The notes under the pieces were generated by a model, which saw only the letters and a program-made list of their open reading frames with translations, made no database searches and was not told the origin of the DNA. Positions 45,378 through 54,078 of a stretch of DNA of 64,000 nt are shown piece after piece (position 1 is the stretch's first letter; the number at the start of each line of letters is the position of its first letter). Source of the DNA: Streptomyces cathayae. GTDB lineage: Bacteria > Actinomycetota > Actinomycetes > Streptomycetales > Streptomycetaceae. The position numbers and the translations under genes were made by a program. Location of the stretch: contig NZ_CP121682.1 of NCBI RefSeq assembly GCF_029760955.1, forward strand, positions 1,612,001 to 1,676,000. Direction: 5' to 3'.

Positions 45378-46091
45378 TCACCGGCCGTGCAGCCAGACCC
45401 GCAGCGGGCCGACCGGCTCGAAGCCATGGCGGACGGCTGCCGACAGATCGTCGCCCTGCTCGTAGCCGACCACCGGCAGGGTGGGGAACAGCCGGTTCAC
45501 CGCGTCCAGTACGACCGGCCAGGCCGCGTCAGGACCGCCGTCCAGCGCGAAGACGTTGGAGATTCCGACCACGTGGTCGCTGCGGCCGGCCACCGCGCCG
45601 GCGACCACTCGGCCATCGGTGGACTGTCCGGCGAGCACGAAGGTGGCGGGGTCGTCGAGCAGTTCGGGCCGGAAGAGGTCCGCGCTGCCGTCCCCGTCGT
45701 CCCAGGCGAGAGCCCAGGCGCGCAGTGTGCCCGGGTCGCCCGCCACGGCCCAGTCGAGGTCCGGCGCGGGGGCGGGCGCACGCGCCGGGCGGTGGATCCA
45801 CTGCGCCTCGAACAGCACCCGGAAGCCGGCTTCCGTCAGGTCGAGGTCGGCGAAGCTGTCCTTGACGGAGGCGCCGGGTGCGGTGGTGTCGATCCGGGCC
45901 GCCAGCGCGGCCGGATCGGCGCCCGGCACCAGCGTCACCGCGTCGGGATAGTAGAGCGGCGTACGAGACGGAGCGGCCCACGCCTGTGCCCCGAACTCTC
46001 CCGCCGAGCCGTGCGATCGGCTCATCGCCGCGCACCACTCGGCGTTGTTGCGGGCGGCGGCCCGGACCAGGAGGTGCTGCGCAGTCGTCAC
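45378..46091 (-). CDS. GNAT-family N-acetyltransferase-like protein
   Basis: 237 residues. The C-terminal half has GRSDHVVGISNVFAL, the strand before acetyl-CoA binding, and the last helix and strand PVVGYEQGDDLSAAVRHGFEPVGPLRVWLHGR are GNAT-like (GFEPVGPLRVW). The N-terminal half begins MTTAQHLLVRAAARNNAEWCAAM and is a second, degenerate fold. The acetyl-CoA loop (Q/RxxGxG/A) is poorly conserved, so the acceptor and even activity are uncertain. Confidence 0.7.
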   Translation of the reverse strand: MTTAQHLLVRAAARNNAEWCAAMSRSHGSAGEFGAQAWAAPSRTPLYYPDAVTLVPGADPAALAARIDTTAPGASVKDSFADLDLTEAGFRVLFEAQWIHRPARAPAPAPDLDWAVAGDPGTLRAWALAWDDGDGSADLFRPELLDDPATFVLAGQSTDGRVVAGAVAGRSDHVVGISNVFALDGGPDAAWPVVLDAVNRLFPTLPVVGYEQGDDLSAAVRHGFEPVGPLRVWLHGR

Positions 46092-46252
46092 GAGTACGGA
46101 TCATGACGGCTCAGCCCCGGTCGGTCGAACGGTTTTCCGCCCACTACGAGAAGAACCAGCGTCCTCACCCGGACGATCGACGCCACGGGCCATCTCCCGG
46201 AAAATGCTCGGAAAATGACGGCAGCTTCGCGTCGGAGTGCCGTGCCGGCGGC

Positions 46253-46972
46253 TCACAGCAGGACGACGCACCCGCGTTCCTCGAGGTCCGTCAGCACGCG
46301 GCGGGGGAGCGTGCAGGTGTTCCACCGAAGGTCCAGCTTCTCCAGGGCGGGCATCCGCACCACCCAGTCCGGGATCCGGACGATGTGGTTGCCGCGGAGG
46401 TCGAGTTGCCGCAGCAGGGGAAGGCCGACCAGGAACTCGGGCAGTTCGGTGAGGTCGTTCTCCCGCAGGTCCAGGTGCCGTAGTTCCTGCAGATCAGCCA
46501 TCGTGGAGGGCAGAGTTCTGAGTCCGTTCCCCCGCAGCCAGAGCTCGCGCAACCTGTGGAGGTGGCCGATGCTGCCGGGCAATCCGGTCAGCCGGGCGTG
46601 CTGGGCTCGCAGCTCGATCAGTTCCGTCATCCGGCCGACGGTTTCGGGCAAGGCGGTGAGAGGGTTCTCGCCGACGTTGAGGTAGCGCAGCCGTGTCAGG
46701 TTGCCCAGTGTGTCCGGGAGTCGGGACACGTCGTTGTCGTGCAGGTAGAGGAAGCCGCTGAGTCGGGCCAGGTCGCCCAGAGCGTCGGGAAGCGACGTGA
46801 GCTTGTTGTGGCCGAGGTCCAAAGTGGTCAGACGGTCCAGTCGCCCGATCTTCGGTGAGAGGGCCGTGAGGCCGTTGTCCGCCAGGATCAGCACGCGAAG
46901 CTCGGTGCGCTGCCATACCGACTCGGGCACCTCCCCGAGCTGTCGGCGCCAGAGATCGAGAGTGGGCTGCAC
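46253..46972 (-). CDS. Leucine-rich-repeat protein
   Basis: 239 residues from GTG 46972 (after AAAGGACGAGG; the ATG at 47116 is less likely). About eight 23-residue LRR units of the plant/YopM-like LxxLxLxxNxLxxLP type: LTTLDLGHNKLTSLP, LRYLNVGENPLTALP, LRHLDLRENDLTELP, LRQLDLRGNHIVRIP. No signal peptide or TM. LRR proteins are uncommon in streptomycetes. It lies beside a SUKH-like fragment, so a former toxin/immunity locus is possible. Confidence 0.88.
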   Translation of the reverse strand: MQPTLDLWRRQLGEVPESVWQRTELRVLILADNGLTALSPKIGRLDRLTTLDLGHNKLTSLPDALGDLARLSGFLYLHDNDVSRLPDTLGNLTRLRYLNVGENPLTALPETVGRMTELIELRAQHARLTGLPGSIGHLHRLRELWLRGNGLRTLPSTMADLQELRHLDLRENDLTELPEFLVGLPLLRQLDLRGNHIVRIPDWVVRMPALEKLDLRWNTCTLPRRVLTDLEERGCVVLL

Positions 46973-47149
46973 GGCCTCGTCCTTTCCGTCGACGGTCCGG
47001 ACCGGGATTCTCCCCGAACTTGGACCGGGTGGTGGCGAGCCGGGTGGGAGCCGCGGGCGTCGACGGGGCGGGACGGGTTCGTGGACGGCCGGGGTGCGGC
47101 GTGGTCCCGGCCGCACCGGGCCGTCGGCTTCTGCTCGAACACCGGACTC

Positions 47150-47449
47150 TCACATGCCGCGGTCAGGGCTTTCCCGGCCGGACGCGGAAGCCGTCTCGTC
47201 CGTCGGCATGCCGTCGAGGGGGATCGGACCGGGGCGGAAGAGGCCGCTGCCCGGACCGGACGCGTCCTCACCGGCCGGATACCGGTGGAACCACTCGGCG
47301 AACGGCATTCGGTACTCGTAGTACAGCGCCGCTTCACCATCGCAGGTGAACAACTGCGTACTCGCCGATGGGTTTCTTTTGGCCTTCGGGCAGCCGAACA
47401 CCCGGCTACCTTTCCGAGTCGTTCCGCGCCTCAGCGGAAGCGGGACCAT
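47150..47449 (-). pseudogene. SUKH/Smi1-like C-terminal fragment
   Basis: The coding-like part is LFTCDGEAALYYEYRMPFAEWFHRYPAGEDASGPGSGLF and on to the stop at 47150; MPFAEWFHRYPAGED and GPGSGLFRPGPI match the C-terminus of SMI1/KNR4 (SUKH) immunity-type proteins. The preceding 30 residues have no codon bias, and no intact N-terminus is found. Truncated gene. Confidence 0.45.
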
Positions 47450-47516
47450 TCCCGGTCTTCCCGGGCATGCGGGGCACGGATTCGATGAAGTCGCACGGAA
47501 TCGACATTCTCGGAAA

Positions 47517-47825
47517 TCATTTCGAACGATTCGCGGGCCTCACGGTCCGGCCGGAGCGTGCCCGTCGGGGCTCCTCGAGGAGCTGCGACGCCGTCATCAG
47601 GGAGAGACCGACCAGAATGAGCGGCATGTTGCCCCCGAAAGGCATCCGGCGGGTGGCCGCGAGCCCTCCGGCCAGCAGGAGCGCACCGGCACCCCACAAT
47701 CCGGGACGGCTCACACCGCCCTGGAACCAGGGCAGTACGATCCGGCCGGTCACCAGCGCCACCGCCCCCGCCGCCCCGAGCACCAGCGCCATCACCGAAC
47801 CGACCACCAGAAAGAACGTGGACAC
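47517..47825 (-). CDS. Small membrane protein
   Basis: 102 residues with three hydrophobic segments: FFLVVGSVMALVLGAAGAVALVTG, GLWGAGALLLAGGLAATRR, and MPLILVGLSLMTASQLL. No family recognised. The start ATG 47825 follows GGGGGG. Unknown function. Confidence 0.6.
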   Translation of the reverse strand: MSTFFLVVGSVMALVLGAAGAVALVTGRIVLPWFQGGVSRPGLWGAGALLLAGGLAATRRMPFGGNMPLILVGLSLMTASQLLEEPRRARSGRTVRPANRSK

Positions 47826-47967
47826 GGGCCCCCCTTGATCACTTCCACGATGATCATCTCAGAAGTCCGGGGCGGGGCCGTGTTGAAGGATTTGCCCTCC
47901 CTGGCCGCCCGGCCGCCCGGCCCTTTGACCTTGCCCGGCGTCCGGCTTCTCGGGAGGAGATAATGCG

Positions 47968-48006
47968 TGTGCCCTGGAAGGCGGTAACAGCGCCTTCCAG
48001 GGCACA
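47968..48006 (-). terminator. Terminator of the secreted four-cysteine gene
   Basis: A perfect 16-bp stem (TGTGCCCTGGAAGGCG and its complement) with a 7-base loop, 19 bases past the minus-strand stop. Confidence 0.85.
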
Positions 48007-48024
48007 GCTCAGATGCAGGACCGG

Positions 48025-48306
48025 CTACACGGCGGCCTTGCGGCAGGCGGTGTCGGCGATCGCCGGCGGGACCGAGGACACGTTCATCAGCAGCACGCGG
48101 CACAGCAGCTGGTCGGCGGGCAGACCGGAACCGCCGACGGTGCACGCGAGGTTGGTGTCGGTGCTGGAGTAGCCCTTCGAGGCCAGGTACGACGTGCAGT
48201 CGCTCGGCGTCGCGCTGGCGGACGGCGCGGCCACCACGAAAGCGCCGGCGGCGGCCATGGTGGCCACCGCCACGCCGGCGATGCGGGTCTTGAGGGTACG
48301 CTTCAT
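48025..48306 (-). CDS. Small secreted four-cysteine protein
   Basis: 93 residues. Sec signal MKRTLKTRIAGVAVATMAAAGAFVVAAPSASA with cleavage after ASA (about residue 32), leaving about 61 residues with four cysteines (DCTSYL, NLACTV, LLCRVL, DTACRK), which would give two disulfides. AGGAGGA ribosome binding site at 5 bases. A secreted enzyme inhibitor, antimicrobial or matrix peptide is possible; nothing decides it. Confidence 0.75.
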   Translation of the reverse strand: MKRTLKTRIAGVAVATMAAAGAFVVAAPSASATPSDCTSYLASKGYSSTDTNLACTVGGSGLPADQLLCRVLLMNVSSVPPAIADTACRKAAV

Positions 48307-48858
48307 CGGTCCTCCTGATGGACGTGAAGGCTCACCCGGATGGGATCCACCCGGAACACCATGAGATTAAGAGCGTAAAAGCCGATTTGCTGCCGGCATG
48401 CGTTTAAACGTTCCGCCCATGAGCGGCGCGTTGGCCACTGGGCCCGCTTTATGCACCTGCTCCCACTGGGACCTGTGACGCAAAGGAGGAGGGTGCCCCA
48501 TGCCGGAACTTGCGGACAGATCACACATCCCCTTCTCCGCGGTTCAAAAGAGGACATGAATTGATCGGGGGCGGTCGCGCCCGCTCGCTCACATTGGCCG
48601 AAAACCCGCCGGTCTTTGCGCTGAACCGGAATCCGGTTCCCCTATTCACTGCCAGGCGCATAAAACATCCGCCCGGCGCTCATGTAAAGCATCTCCCACG
48701 AAGAATCACTCCCGGAGTATGCGCGGGGGCGCACCCGCAACCGCGCACGCCGGGGATCACACGCACCGCCTGCTCCGCCATGCCGGGTGCTCCGCGGGCG
48801 ACGCGGCGGTACGACCGCCGCTTCACCTCGACAGCGCTGCCCCCTGCCGGAGCGCGGG
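48307..48858. other. Lower-GC intergenic region
   Basis: 552 bases, no supported gene. It holds a lower-GC patch and a CGTTTAAACG palindrome (48401-48410) about 95 bases upstream of the secreted-protein start, where its promoter probably lies. Confidence 0.5.
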
Positions 48859-49866
48859 TCAGAGGAACCCGGTTCGGGGGGCCGTGACCTCGATGGTGTC
48901 CTTCACCAGGGCGAGCGCGGCACCCAGAGGGCTCGAGCGTCCCCCGCTGACGATCACGTCGCCGGCGTCGGGGCAGCCGAACACCACGGCCTTCTCCGGT
49001 CCGACGAGCGCGTGCAGGGGGTCACCGGGCTCCGTCTCCTCCAGGCGGACGCGGACCAGGTGGGGCGTGTCCACGGAGGCGCTTGCCACGGCGCGCAGGC
49101 GGCGTGCCCGGGAGGCCGCGGCCGGCGCTGTCCGGGAGGTGCCCTCGTCCACCGGCTCCGCCCGCACCCGCACGGACGCCGGGTCCCACCCCCAGGCCAA
49201 CGCTGCCAGCAGCCGCACCTTCGTGGCGGCGTCCTCACCGGACAGGTCGGACGAGGGGTCCGCTTCCGCGATTCCGCGGCGCTGAGCCTCCCGAACCGCC
49301 TCGTCCAGCGAGTCGCCCGCGGCGAGACGGTCGAGGACGAACGTGGCGGTGCCGTTCGGGCAGGCCCGGATCGTCGTGCAGCCCAGGCCCCGCAACGAGG
49401 TCCTGGACAGGTCCCCCGCCGGCAGAGCGGCTCCCGTCGCCCCGGAGATCCTGATCATGACGGCCGCCGCGCGGGCCGCTTCGTCGAGGTCCCGCCAGTG
49501 GCTGAGCAGGTGGCTCTTGGTGGCCGTGACCACATGCACCCCTCTGCGCAGGGCGATCATGGCCTCTTCCGCGGCGTGCAGGCGGAGTCGGGGGGAGGAC
49601 GGGATCGCCTGGACGAACACGCCGGCAGCGGTCCGGTCGAGTGTCTCCTCCAGCGGGGCCGGCGGGCCCCACGCCGAGCGGGGCGGTACGGGTTCGCCCT
49701 CGCGGAGCCGGCACTGCCCGGAACTCGCCCGGACGGCAGCGACGTTCACCCGTACGCCGTGCCGGTGGGCAAGCTCGTCCCGCTGCCGGGCCAGGTACTC
49801 GACGTAGGCCCGGCCGACCGGACCGTATCCGGAGAGCACCACATCGGCCCGGCTCACTTCACGCAT
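48859..49866 (-). CDS. Homoserine-dehydrogenase-like protein, short form
   Basis: 335 residues from ATG 49866 after AGGGAACC. N-terminal Rossmann motif VVLSGYGPVGRAYVEYL, then HVVTATKSHLL and ISGATGAALPAG around the active site, and EADPSSDLSGEDAATKVRLLAAL for the catalytic Lys region. It lacks the C-terminal ACT domain of the biosynthetic enzyme, so it would not be feedback-regulated. A specialised-metabolism paralog is likely. It is 80 bases downstream of a carboxylesterase in the same direction. Confidence 0.85.
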   Translation of the reverse strand: MREVSRADVVLSGYGPVGRAYVEYLARQRDELAHRHGVRVNVAAVRASSGQCRLREGEPVPPRSAWGPPAPLEETLDRTAAGVFVQAIPSSPRLRLHAAEEAMIALRRGVHVVTATKSHLLSHWRDLDEAARAAAVMIRISGATGAALPAGDLSRTSLRGLGCTTIRACPNGTATFVLDRLAAGDSLDEAVREAQRRGIAEADPSSDLSGEDAATKVRLLAALAWGWDPASVRVRAEPVDEGTSRTAPAAASRARRLRAVASASVDTPHLVRVRLEETEPGDPLHALVGPEKAVVFGCPDAGDVIVSGGRSSPLGAALALVKDTIEVTAPRTGFL

Positions 49867-49946
49867 GGTTCCCTGCCCTCTTCGGTACATCGGTACATCG
49901 GTGCGTCGTGCGGGAGGTCGAGGCCCGTCCGTCGGAATCACGCACC

Positions 49947-51578
49947 TCAGTGTCGTCGGAGCACACCGCTGCGGCGCAGGCGGCCGATGACCGGGCGCAG
50001 TTCCGGTGCGGTGGCGGGTGACGGCTCCTCGGTGGTGTCCTCCGTGGTGTTCTCGCCGGCGTCGTCGGTGGCCGTGGTCCACAGGGCGAGTTCACGGTCG
50101 CGGGGCCCGTGTGCCGTGTACGGTGCGCCGGCGCCGAACATCCGCACCGGGTGTCCGGCGTCCCAGCGCTCCCATCCCGGCTCCCCGTCGGAGACGAAGC
50201 GCACCCAGGCGCCGTGCATCGCGTCGGACAGGGCCCGGGGTGCGCCCTCGCCCGCGAGTTTGCGCGCGTCGGGCTCGTCGCCGCTGTCGAAGACGAAACC
50301 GAGTTCCAGGGCGTGGCAGGCGCCCATGCCGGGGCGGTTGGAGGGCCAGGCGAACTCGTAGACGTACGAGGGGGCTTCGCGGCCGTCGGCCAGTCGGTGG
50401 AGGGGGATGCGCAGGAGGTGGTCGGTGACCAGCTGGCCGACGATCTCGGCGGTGCCGGCGTCCGGGCGCAGGGCGCGGTAGCCGCGCGGGACCTCGCTGC
50501 CGCAGTGGCAGCGGGCCATCGCCCCGGCCAGGGCGACCGCGCCGAGCCGGTCGACGCGTTCCAGGAGTCCGCCCGGTACCAGCCACAGCCGGTACTCGTC
50601 AGTGGTCCATCCGGTGAGCAGGTCGACGCCGGGGGCCGCGCCGCCGTCGGTGAGTGCCTCCAGGGGGTCGCGCGGGACGAGGTCGTCGTCGACGACGATG
50701 CCGAAGGCGGGCCCGCCGAGCACCGGGCTGCTGAGGCGCCCCACCTCGGCCTGGGTGCGCAGCAGCAGCTCGCGGTCGACGGCGGCGAAGGCCTCGGCGG
50801 TCGCGGGGACCTTCAGCCGGTTCGCCATGCGGCGCACCACCCGCCGCACCTTGGCCCGGTCGGACACCTCGGGCGGTCCGCTCTGCAGGATGGCCCGCCG
50901 GACCAGGCCCTGGGCCTGCGGGGCGGCGATCAGCGCGCCGGTGCTGATCGCCCCGGCGGACTGGCCGCCCAGGGTGATGCGGTCGGGGTCGCCGCCGAAG
51001 GCCGTGACCGACTCGTGGACCCAGCGCAGGGCGGCGAGCTGGTCGCGCAGGCCCGGGTTGGCGGGGGCGTCCGGGAAGAGGCCGTAGCCCTCGACGCCGA
51101 GCCGGTAGTTGACCGACACGAACACCACGCCGTCACGGGCGAAGGTCCGCCCGTCGTACACCGGTACCGCCGAGGAACCCCTGGTCAGGGCCCCGCCGTG
51201 CAGCCACACCAGCACCGGCAGCCGGGCCGTCGGGGACGGGTCGGGAGTCCAGACGTTCAGGTTGAGGCAGTCGTCGCCGGGGACGGACGGATCGGCGAGA
51301 CAGCGCGCGAAGGCTTCGGAGTACGGGGGTTTCGGGGCCGTGGGGCCGAAGGCGTCGACGTCGCGTACGCCGTCCCAGGGATCCGGCGGGACGGGGGGCC
51401 GGAATCTGCGGGGGCCGAACGGCGGCGCCGCGTACGGGATGCCCCGGAACACGGCGGTCCCGTCTTCCCGTCTGCCGCGTACGGCACCGTACGGCGTCCT
51501 GACCACGGGGAGCATGGGGCTCACGCGGGTCACGGGGGGCATGGGGGCCACGGGGTGCGCCCGGTCGTCTGCCGCCAT
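49947..51578 (-). CDS. Type B carboxylesterase
   Basis: 543 residues. Alpha/beta-hydrolase of the cholinesterase/para-nitrobenzyl-esterase type: oxyanion loop VLVWLHGGALTRGSS, nucleophile GGQSAGA, and the catalytic His in ACHALELGFVF. Disulfide-type DDCLNLNVW is conserved. The start is uncertain (ATG at 51614, 51578 or 51542 region). It probably hydrolyses esters in the cytoplasm; no signal peptide. Confidence 0.9.
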   Translation of the reverse strand: MAADDRAHPVAPMPPVTRVSPMLPVVRTPYGAVRGRREDGTAVFRGIPYAAPPFGPRRFRPPVPPDPWDGVRDVDAFGPTAPKPPYSEAFARCLADPSVPGDDCLNLNVWTPDPSPTARLPVLVWLHGGALTRGSSAVPVYDGRTFARDGVVFVSVNYRLGVEGYGLFPDAPANPGLRDQLAALRWVHESVTAFGGDPDRITLGGQSAGAISTGALIAAPQAQGLVRRAILQSGPPEVSDRAKVRRVVRRMANRLKVPATAEAFAAVDRELLLRTQAEVGRLSSPVLGGPAFGIVVDDDLVPRDPLEALTDGGAAPGVDLLTGWTTDEYRLWLVPGGLLERVDRLGAVALAGAMARCHCGSEVPRGYRALRPDAGTAEIVGQLVTDHLLRIPLHRLADGREAPSYVYEFAWPSNRPGMGACHALELGFVFDSGDEPDARKLAGEGAPRALSDAMHGAWVRFVSDGEPGWERWDAGHPVRMFGAGAPYTAHGPRDRELALWTTATDDAGENTTEDTTEEPSPATAPELRPVIGRLRRSGVLRRH

Positions 51579-51682
51579 CTGCCCACCAGCCCTTCGCGGC
51601 GCCTCCAGCACCACAAAAGCACCGAGAGGCTCATCAGTATTCCTGCGCCGCCCCGGCGGCCGTCCCCTCGGCCCCGCCCACC

Positions 51683-52090
51683 TCAGTCCAGCACCGCGAT
51701 CGCCTCCACCTCCACCAGGTGCTCCGGCACGTCCAGCGCGGCGACTCCCAGCAGTGTCCCCGGCGGGACCGGGGTGCCGCCCAGCTTCTCGGCCGCCCGC
51801 GACACACCCTCCATGAACAGGGAGAACTTGTCAGGGTTCCAGTCGACGACGTACACGGTCAGCTTCACCACGTCGTCGAAGGTGGCGCCGACGCCGGCCA
51901 GCCCGGTGGCGATGTTGAGGTAGCACTGCTCGATCTGCGCGGCGAGGTCGCCCTCCCCCACCGTGACACCGTCGGCGTCCCAGGCGACCTGCCCGGCGAG
52001 GAAGATCGTCCTGGATCCGCTCGCGACCGCCACCTGTCGGTAGGCGTCGATCTTCGGCAGTCCGGTCGGGTTCAGGAGCGTGACGGCCAT
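51683..52090 (-). CDS. RidA family protein (enamine/imine deaminase-like)
   Basis: 135 residues. YjgF/YER057c/UK114 motif is complete: FLAGQVAWDADG, QIEQCYLNIATGLAGVGATFDDVVKLTVYVVDW, and PPGTLLGVAALDVPEHLVEVEAIAV. The Arg that contacts the carboxylate in canonical RidA is replaced in the last motif (VPEHLVEVEA), so it may belong to an Rid2-7 subgroup. Divergent from an HxlR regulator that likely controls it. Confidence 0.92.
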   Translation of the reverse strand: MAVTLLNPTGLPKIDAYRQVAVASGSRTIFLAGQVAWDADGVTVGEGDLAAQIEQCYLNIATGLAGVGATFDDVVKLTVYVVDWNPDKFSLFMEGVSRAAEKLGGTPVPPGTLLGVAALDVPEHLVEVEAIAVLD

Positions 52091-52203
52091 GGTGCCCGCC
52101 TCCTTGGGTCATGAGCACTCGTGCTCTCTTGTGGTTACTTGGGAACCGTAAGAGAGTGGCTGCTGACATGGAAGAACGCACTTTTCAGTGACTGGGGAAC
52201 CTC
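52091..52203. promoter_or_regulatory. RidA/HxlR divergent promoter with inverted repeats
   Basis: GAGCAC-TC-GTGCTC at 52113-52126 and TTAC-N9-GTAA at 52135-52151. The latter has the TTAC/GTAA arms of HxlR/DUF24 operators. Confidence 0.5.
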
Positions 52204-52602
52204 ATGGTGACCAAGCAGTTCAGAGGCTCGCCCGAGGATGCGGATCTCACGCGCGCGGACTCGCTGGCACGGGAGATCTTCTCGGACATCGCCAACAAGT
52301 GGGCGCTGCTGATCATCGAGGCGCTCGGTGAGGGCACGTTGCGCTTCGGGGAACTGCGCAAGGAGATCGACGGCATCAGCCACAAGATGCTCACCCAGAA
52401 CCTGCGCATGATGGAGCGCAACGGCCTGGTCGAGCGGCAGGTGCATCCGACGGTGCCGCCGCGGGTCGAGTACACGCTCACCGAACCGGGCGCCGCCCTG
52501 CGGGCGACGGTCGACGCCATGTGCGACTGGACGCACCGCTACCTCGGCGACATCGAGGCGTCCCGCGGTCGCTTCGGGTCCGGGCCCGCGGCTTCCGGCT
52601 GA
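52204..52602 (+). CDS. HxlR-type winged-helix regulator
   Basis: 132 residues. IANKWALLIIEALGEGTLRFGELRKEIDGISHKMLTQNLRMMERNGLVERQ is the HxlR (DUF24) winged helix. No Cys is near the N-terminus, so it is not a thiol-redox sensor of the usual HypR/YodB kind. Probably represses the divergent ridA-like gene. Confidence 0.92.
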   Translation: MVTKQFRGSPEDADLTRADSLAREIFSDIANKWALLIIEALGEGTLRFGELRKEIDGISHKMLTQNLRMMERNGLVERQVHPTVPPRVEYTLTEPGAALRATVDAMCDWTHRYLGDIEASRGRFGSGPAASG

Positions 52603-52659
52603 CCGGGTCGCCGTACCGGACGGCCGTGTCCGATTCCTTCAGGACCGGGGGCCGGGGCG

Positions 52660-53062
52660 CGCCCGCGGTGGCCGCGTGAGTGCACGATGTGATGCCATCG
52701 GGTCGGTCGTCTCCGGACATGGGCGTCTCCGTCGCCTTCCATCGACGGCTCGGGTTCGCTTTCCCCGAGGGGGCCGAGGAACAGGGGCACGCCGAGGCCG
52801 GGGCGCCGAGCGCGCAGTTCGTGCGCGGGCACGCCCAGCAGGGCGGGGGCGGTGCCGGGGTGGAAGCGGATGCCCGCCCGGGGGCGGGTCGCGTCGCCCC
52901 CGGTGCGGTGGGCGTGGGTGTCGGGGCCCGCGGCCGGCAGGCGTCCGTCGTGCCGGAGCAGGTCCAGGCAGCCGTCGGGCAGGACCCGGCCCGCTCCGCT
53001 GCCGGCGGTGTGCTGGTCCACACGACCGCGCCCGGCAGCCGTGACACACGCTCGCCGTACAT
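52660..53062 (-). pseudogene. Decayed AraC-type regulator (DUF6597-like N-terminus)
   Basis: MYGERVSRLPGAVVW is in one frame from 53062 and DQHTAGSGAGRVLPDGCLDLLRHDG in the next, then AGIRFHPGTAPALLGVPAHELR. These are the ligand-domain motifs of a known AraC subgroup, so a frameshift lies at about 53018. The HTH part is absent. It begins one base after the stop of the neighbouring AraC gene. Confidence 0.7.
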
Positions 53063-53063
53063 G

Positions 53064-54017
53064 TCAGCCACGCTGCGCGGCCCGCGTCCGCCATTCCTGC
53101 GGACTGGCCCCGTACTCCCGTTTGAAGGCGGTCGACAGCGCGAAGGCGCTGCCGTAGCCGACGTGGCGGGCGATCGCGCCGATCGTGTCGTCGGTGGCGC
53201 GCAGGCGGTCCGCCGCGAGGGCGAGGCGCCAGCCGGTGAGGTACGTCATCGGGGGTTCGCCGACGCGTTCGGTGAAGCGGCGGGCCAGCGCGGCGCGCGA
53301 GACGCCGGCCTTCGCGGCGAGCGCGGCGACCGTCCAGGGGTGGGCGGGGTCGCCCTGGAGGAGGCGCAGCACCGGGCCGACGACGGGGTCGCCCTGTGCC
53401 TCGTACCAGGCGGGCGGCGCCGCCTCGGGGCGGGCGAACCAGGCCCGCAGGGCGGCGATGACCAACAGGTCGAGCAGCCGGTCGAGGACGACCTCCTGGC
53501 CTGGTTCGTCCCGCATGATCTCCGCCGTGAGCAGCGGGGTGAGCGGGGTGAGCGGGCCGTGCCGGTCGTCGGCGGTGAGGGAGAGCAGCGGTGGCAGCGC
53601 GTCGAGGAGCCGGCCGCCGATCTCGCCCCGCATCCGGTAGGTGCCGATGAGCATGACCGTCTCGCCGTCGGGCCGGCCGCCCCAGGTGCGGACGCCGAGG
53701 TCCATGACGCCGTTCAGGGGGCGTCCGTCGGGGTGGTGACACGCGCCGCCCGGCAGGATCAGCGCCTGTGGCGCGGTGCCGGGGTCGTCGGCGCAGGTGT
53801 ACGGGTCGGGGCCGCACGCGATGGCCAGGTCGCCGGGGCGCAGCCGCAGCCGTTCGCCGCGGTCCGGCACGATCCAGGCGTCACCGCGGACGAGCAGCAT
53901 CACGGTCAGCGGGGCACGGTCCTCGATCCGGACCGACCAGGGCGGGTCGAAGCAGGTCCTGATCATGAACGCCCCACGGGCGCGGGGGCCTTCCAGCAGG
54001 CCGGTGAGAGCGTCCAT
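53064..54017 (-). CDS. AraC family transcriptional regulator
   Basis: 317 residues. N-terminal cupin domain (LLVRGDAWIVPDRGERLRLRPGDLAI) and C-terminal double HTH (WTVAALAAKAGVSRAALARRFTERVGEPPMTYLTGWRL, then IGAIARHVGYGSAFALSTAFKREYGASP). Of the cupin_6 group, whose members commonly respond to small aromatic or oxidising compounds. The adjacent decayed gene encoded another AraC-type protein. Target not evident. Confidence 0.92.
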   Translation of the reverse strand: MDALTGLLEGPRARGAFMIRTCFDPPWSVRIEDRAPLTVMLLVRGDAWIVPDRGERLRLRPGDLAIACGPDPYTCADDPGTAPQALILPGGACHHPDGRPLNGVMDLGVRTWGGRPDGETVMLIGTYRMRGEIGGRLLDALPPLLSLTADDRHGPLTPLTPLLTAEIMRDEPGQEVVLDRLLDLLVIAALRAWFARPEAAPPAWYEAQGDPVVGPVLRLLQGDPAHPWTVAALAAKAGVSRAALARRFTERVGEPPMTYLTGWRLALAADRLRATDDTIGAIARHVGYGSAFALSTAFKREYGASPQEWRTRAAQRG

Positions 54018-54078
54018 GGGGCCAGCGTAGACGCGGGGCGGGCGTGTCCCCGCGCAGCCGCTCGACGTCCCGCCCCGG

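Noticed and set aside
48510..48887. Plus-strand ORF of 125 codons in the lower-GC spacer
   Set aside because: Lacks codon bias and any domain and overlaps the end of the homoserine-dehydrogenase-like gene.
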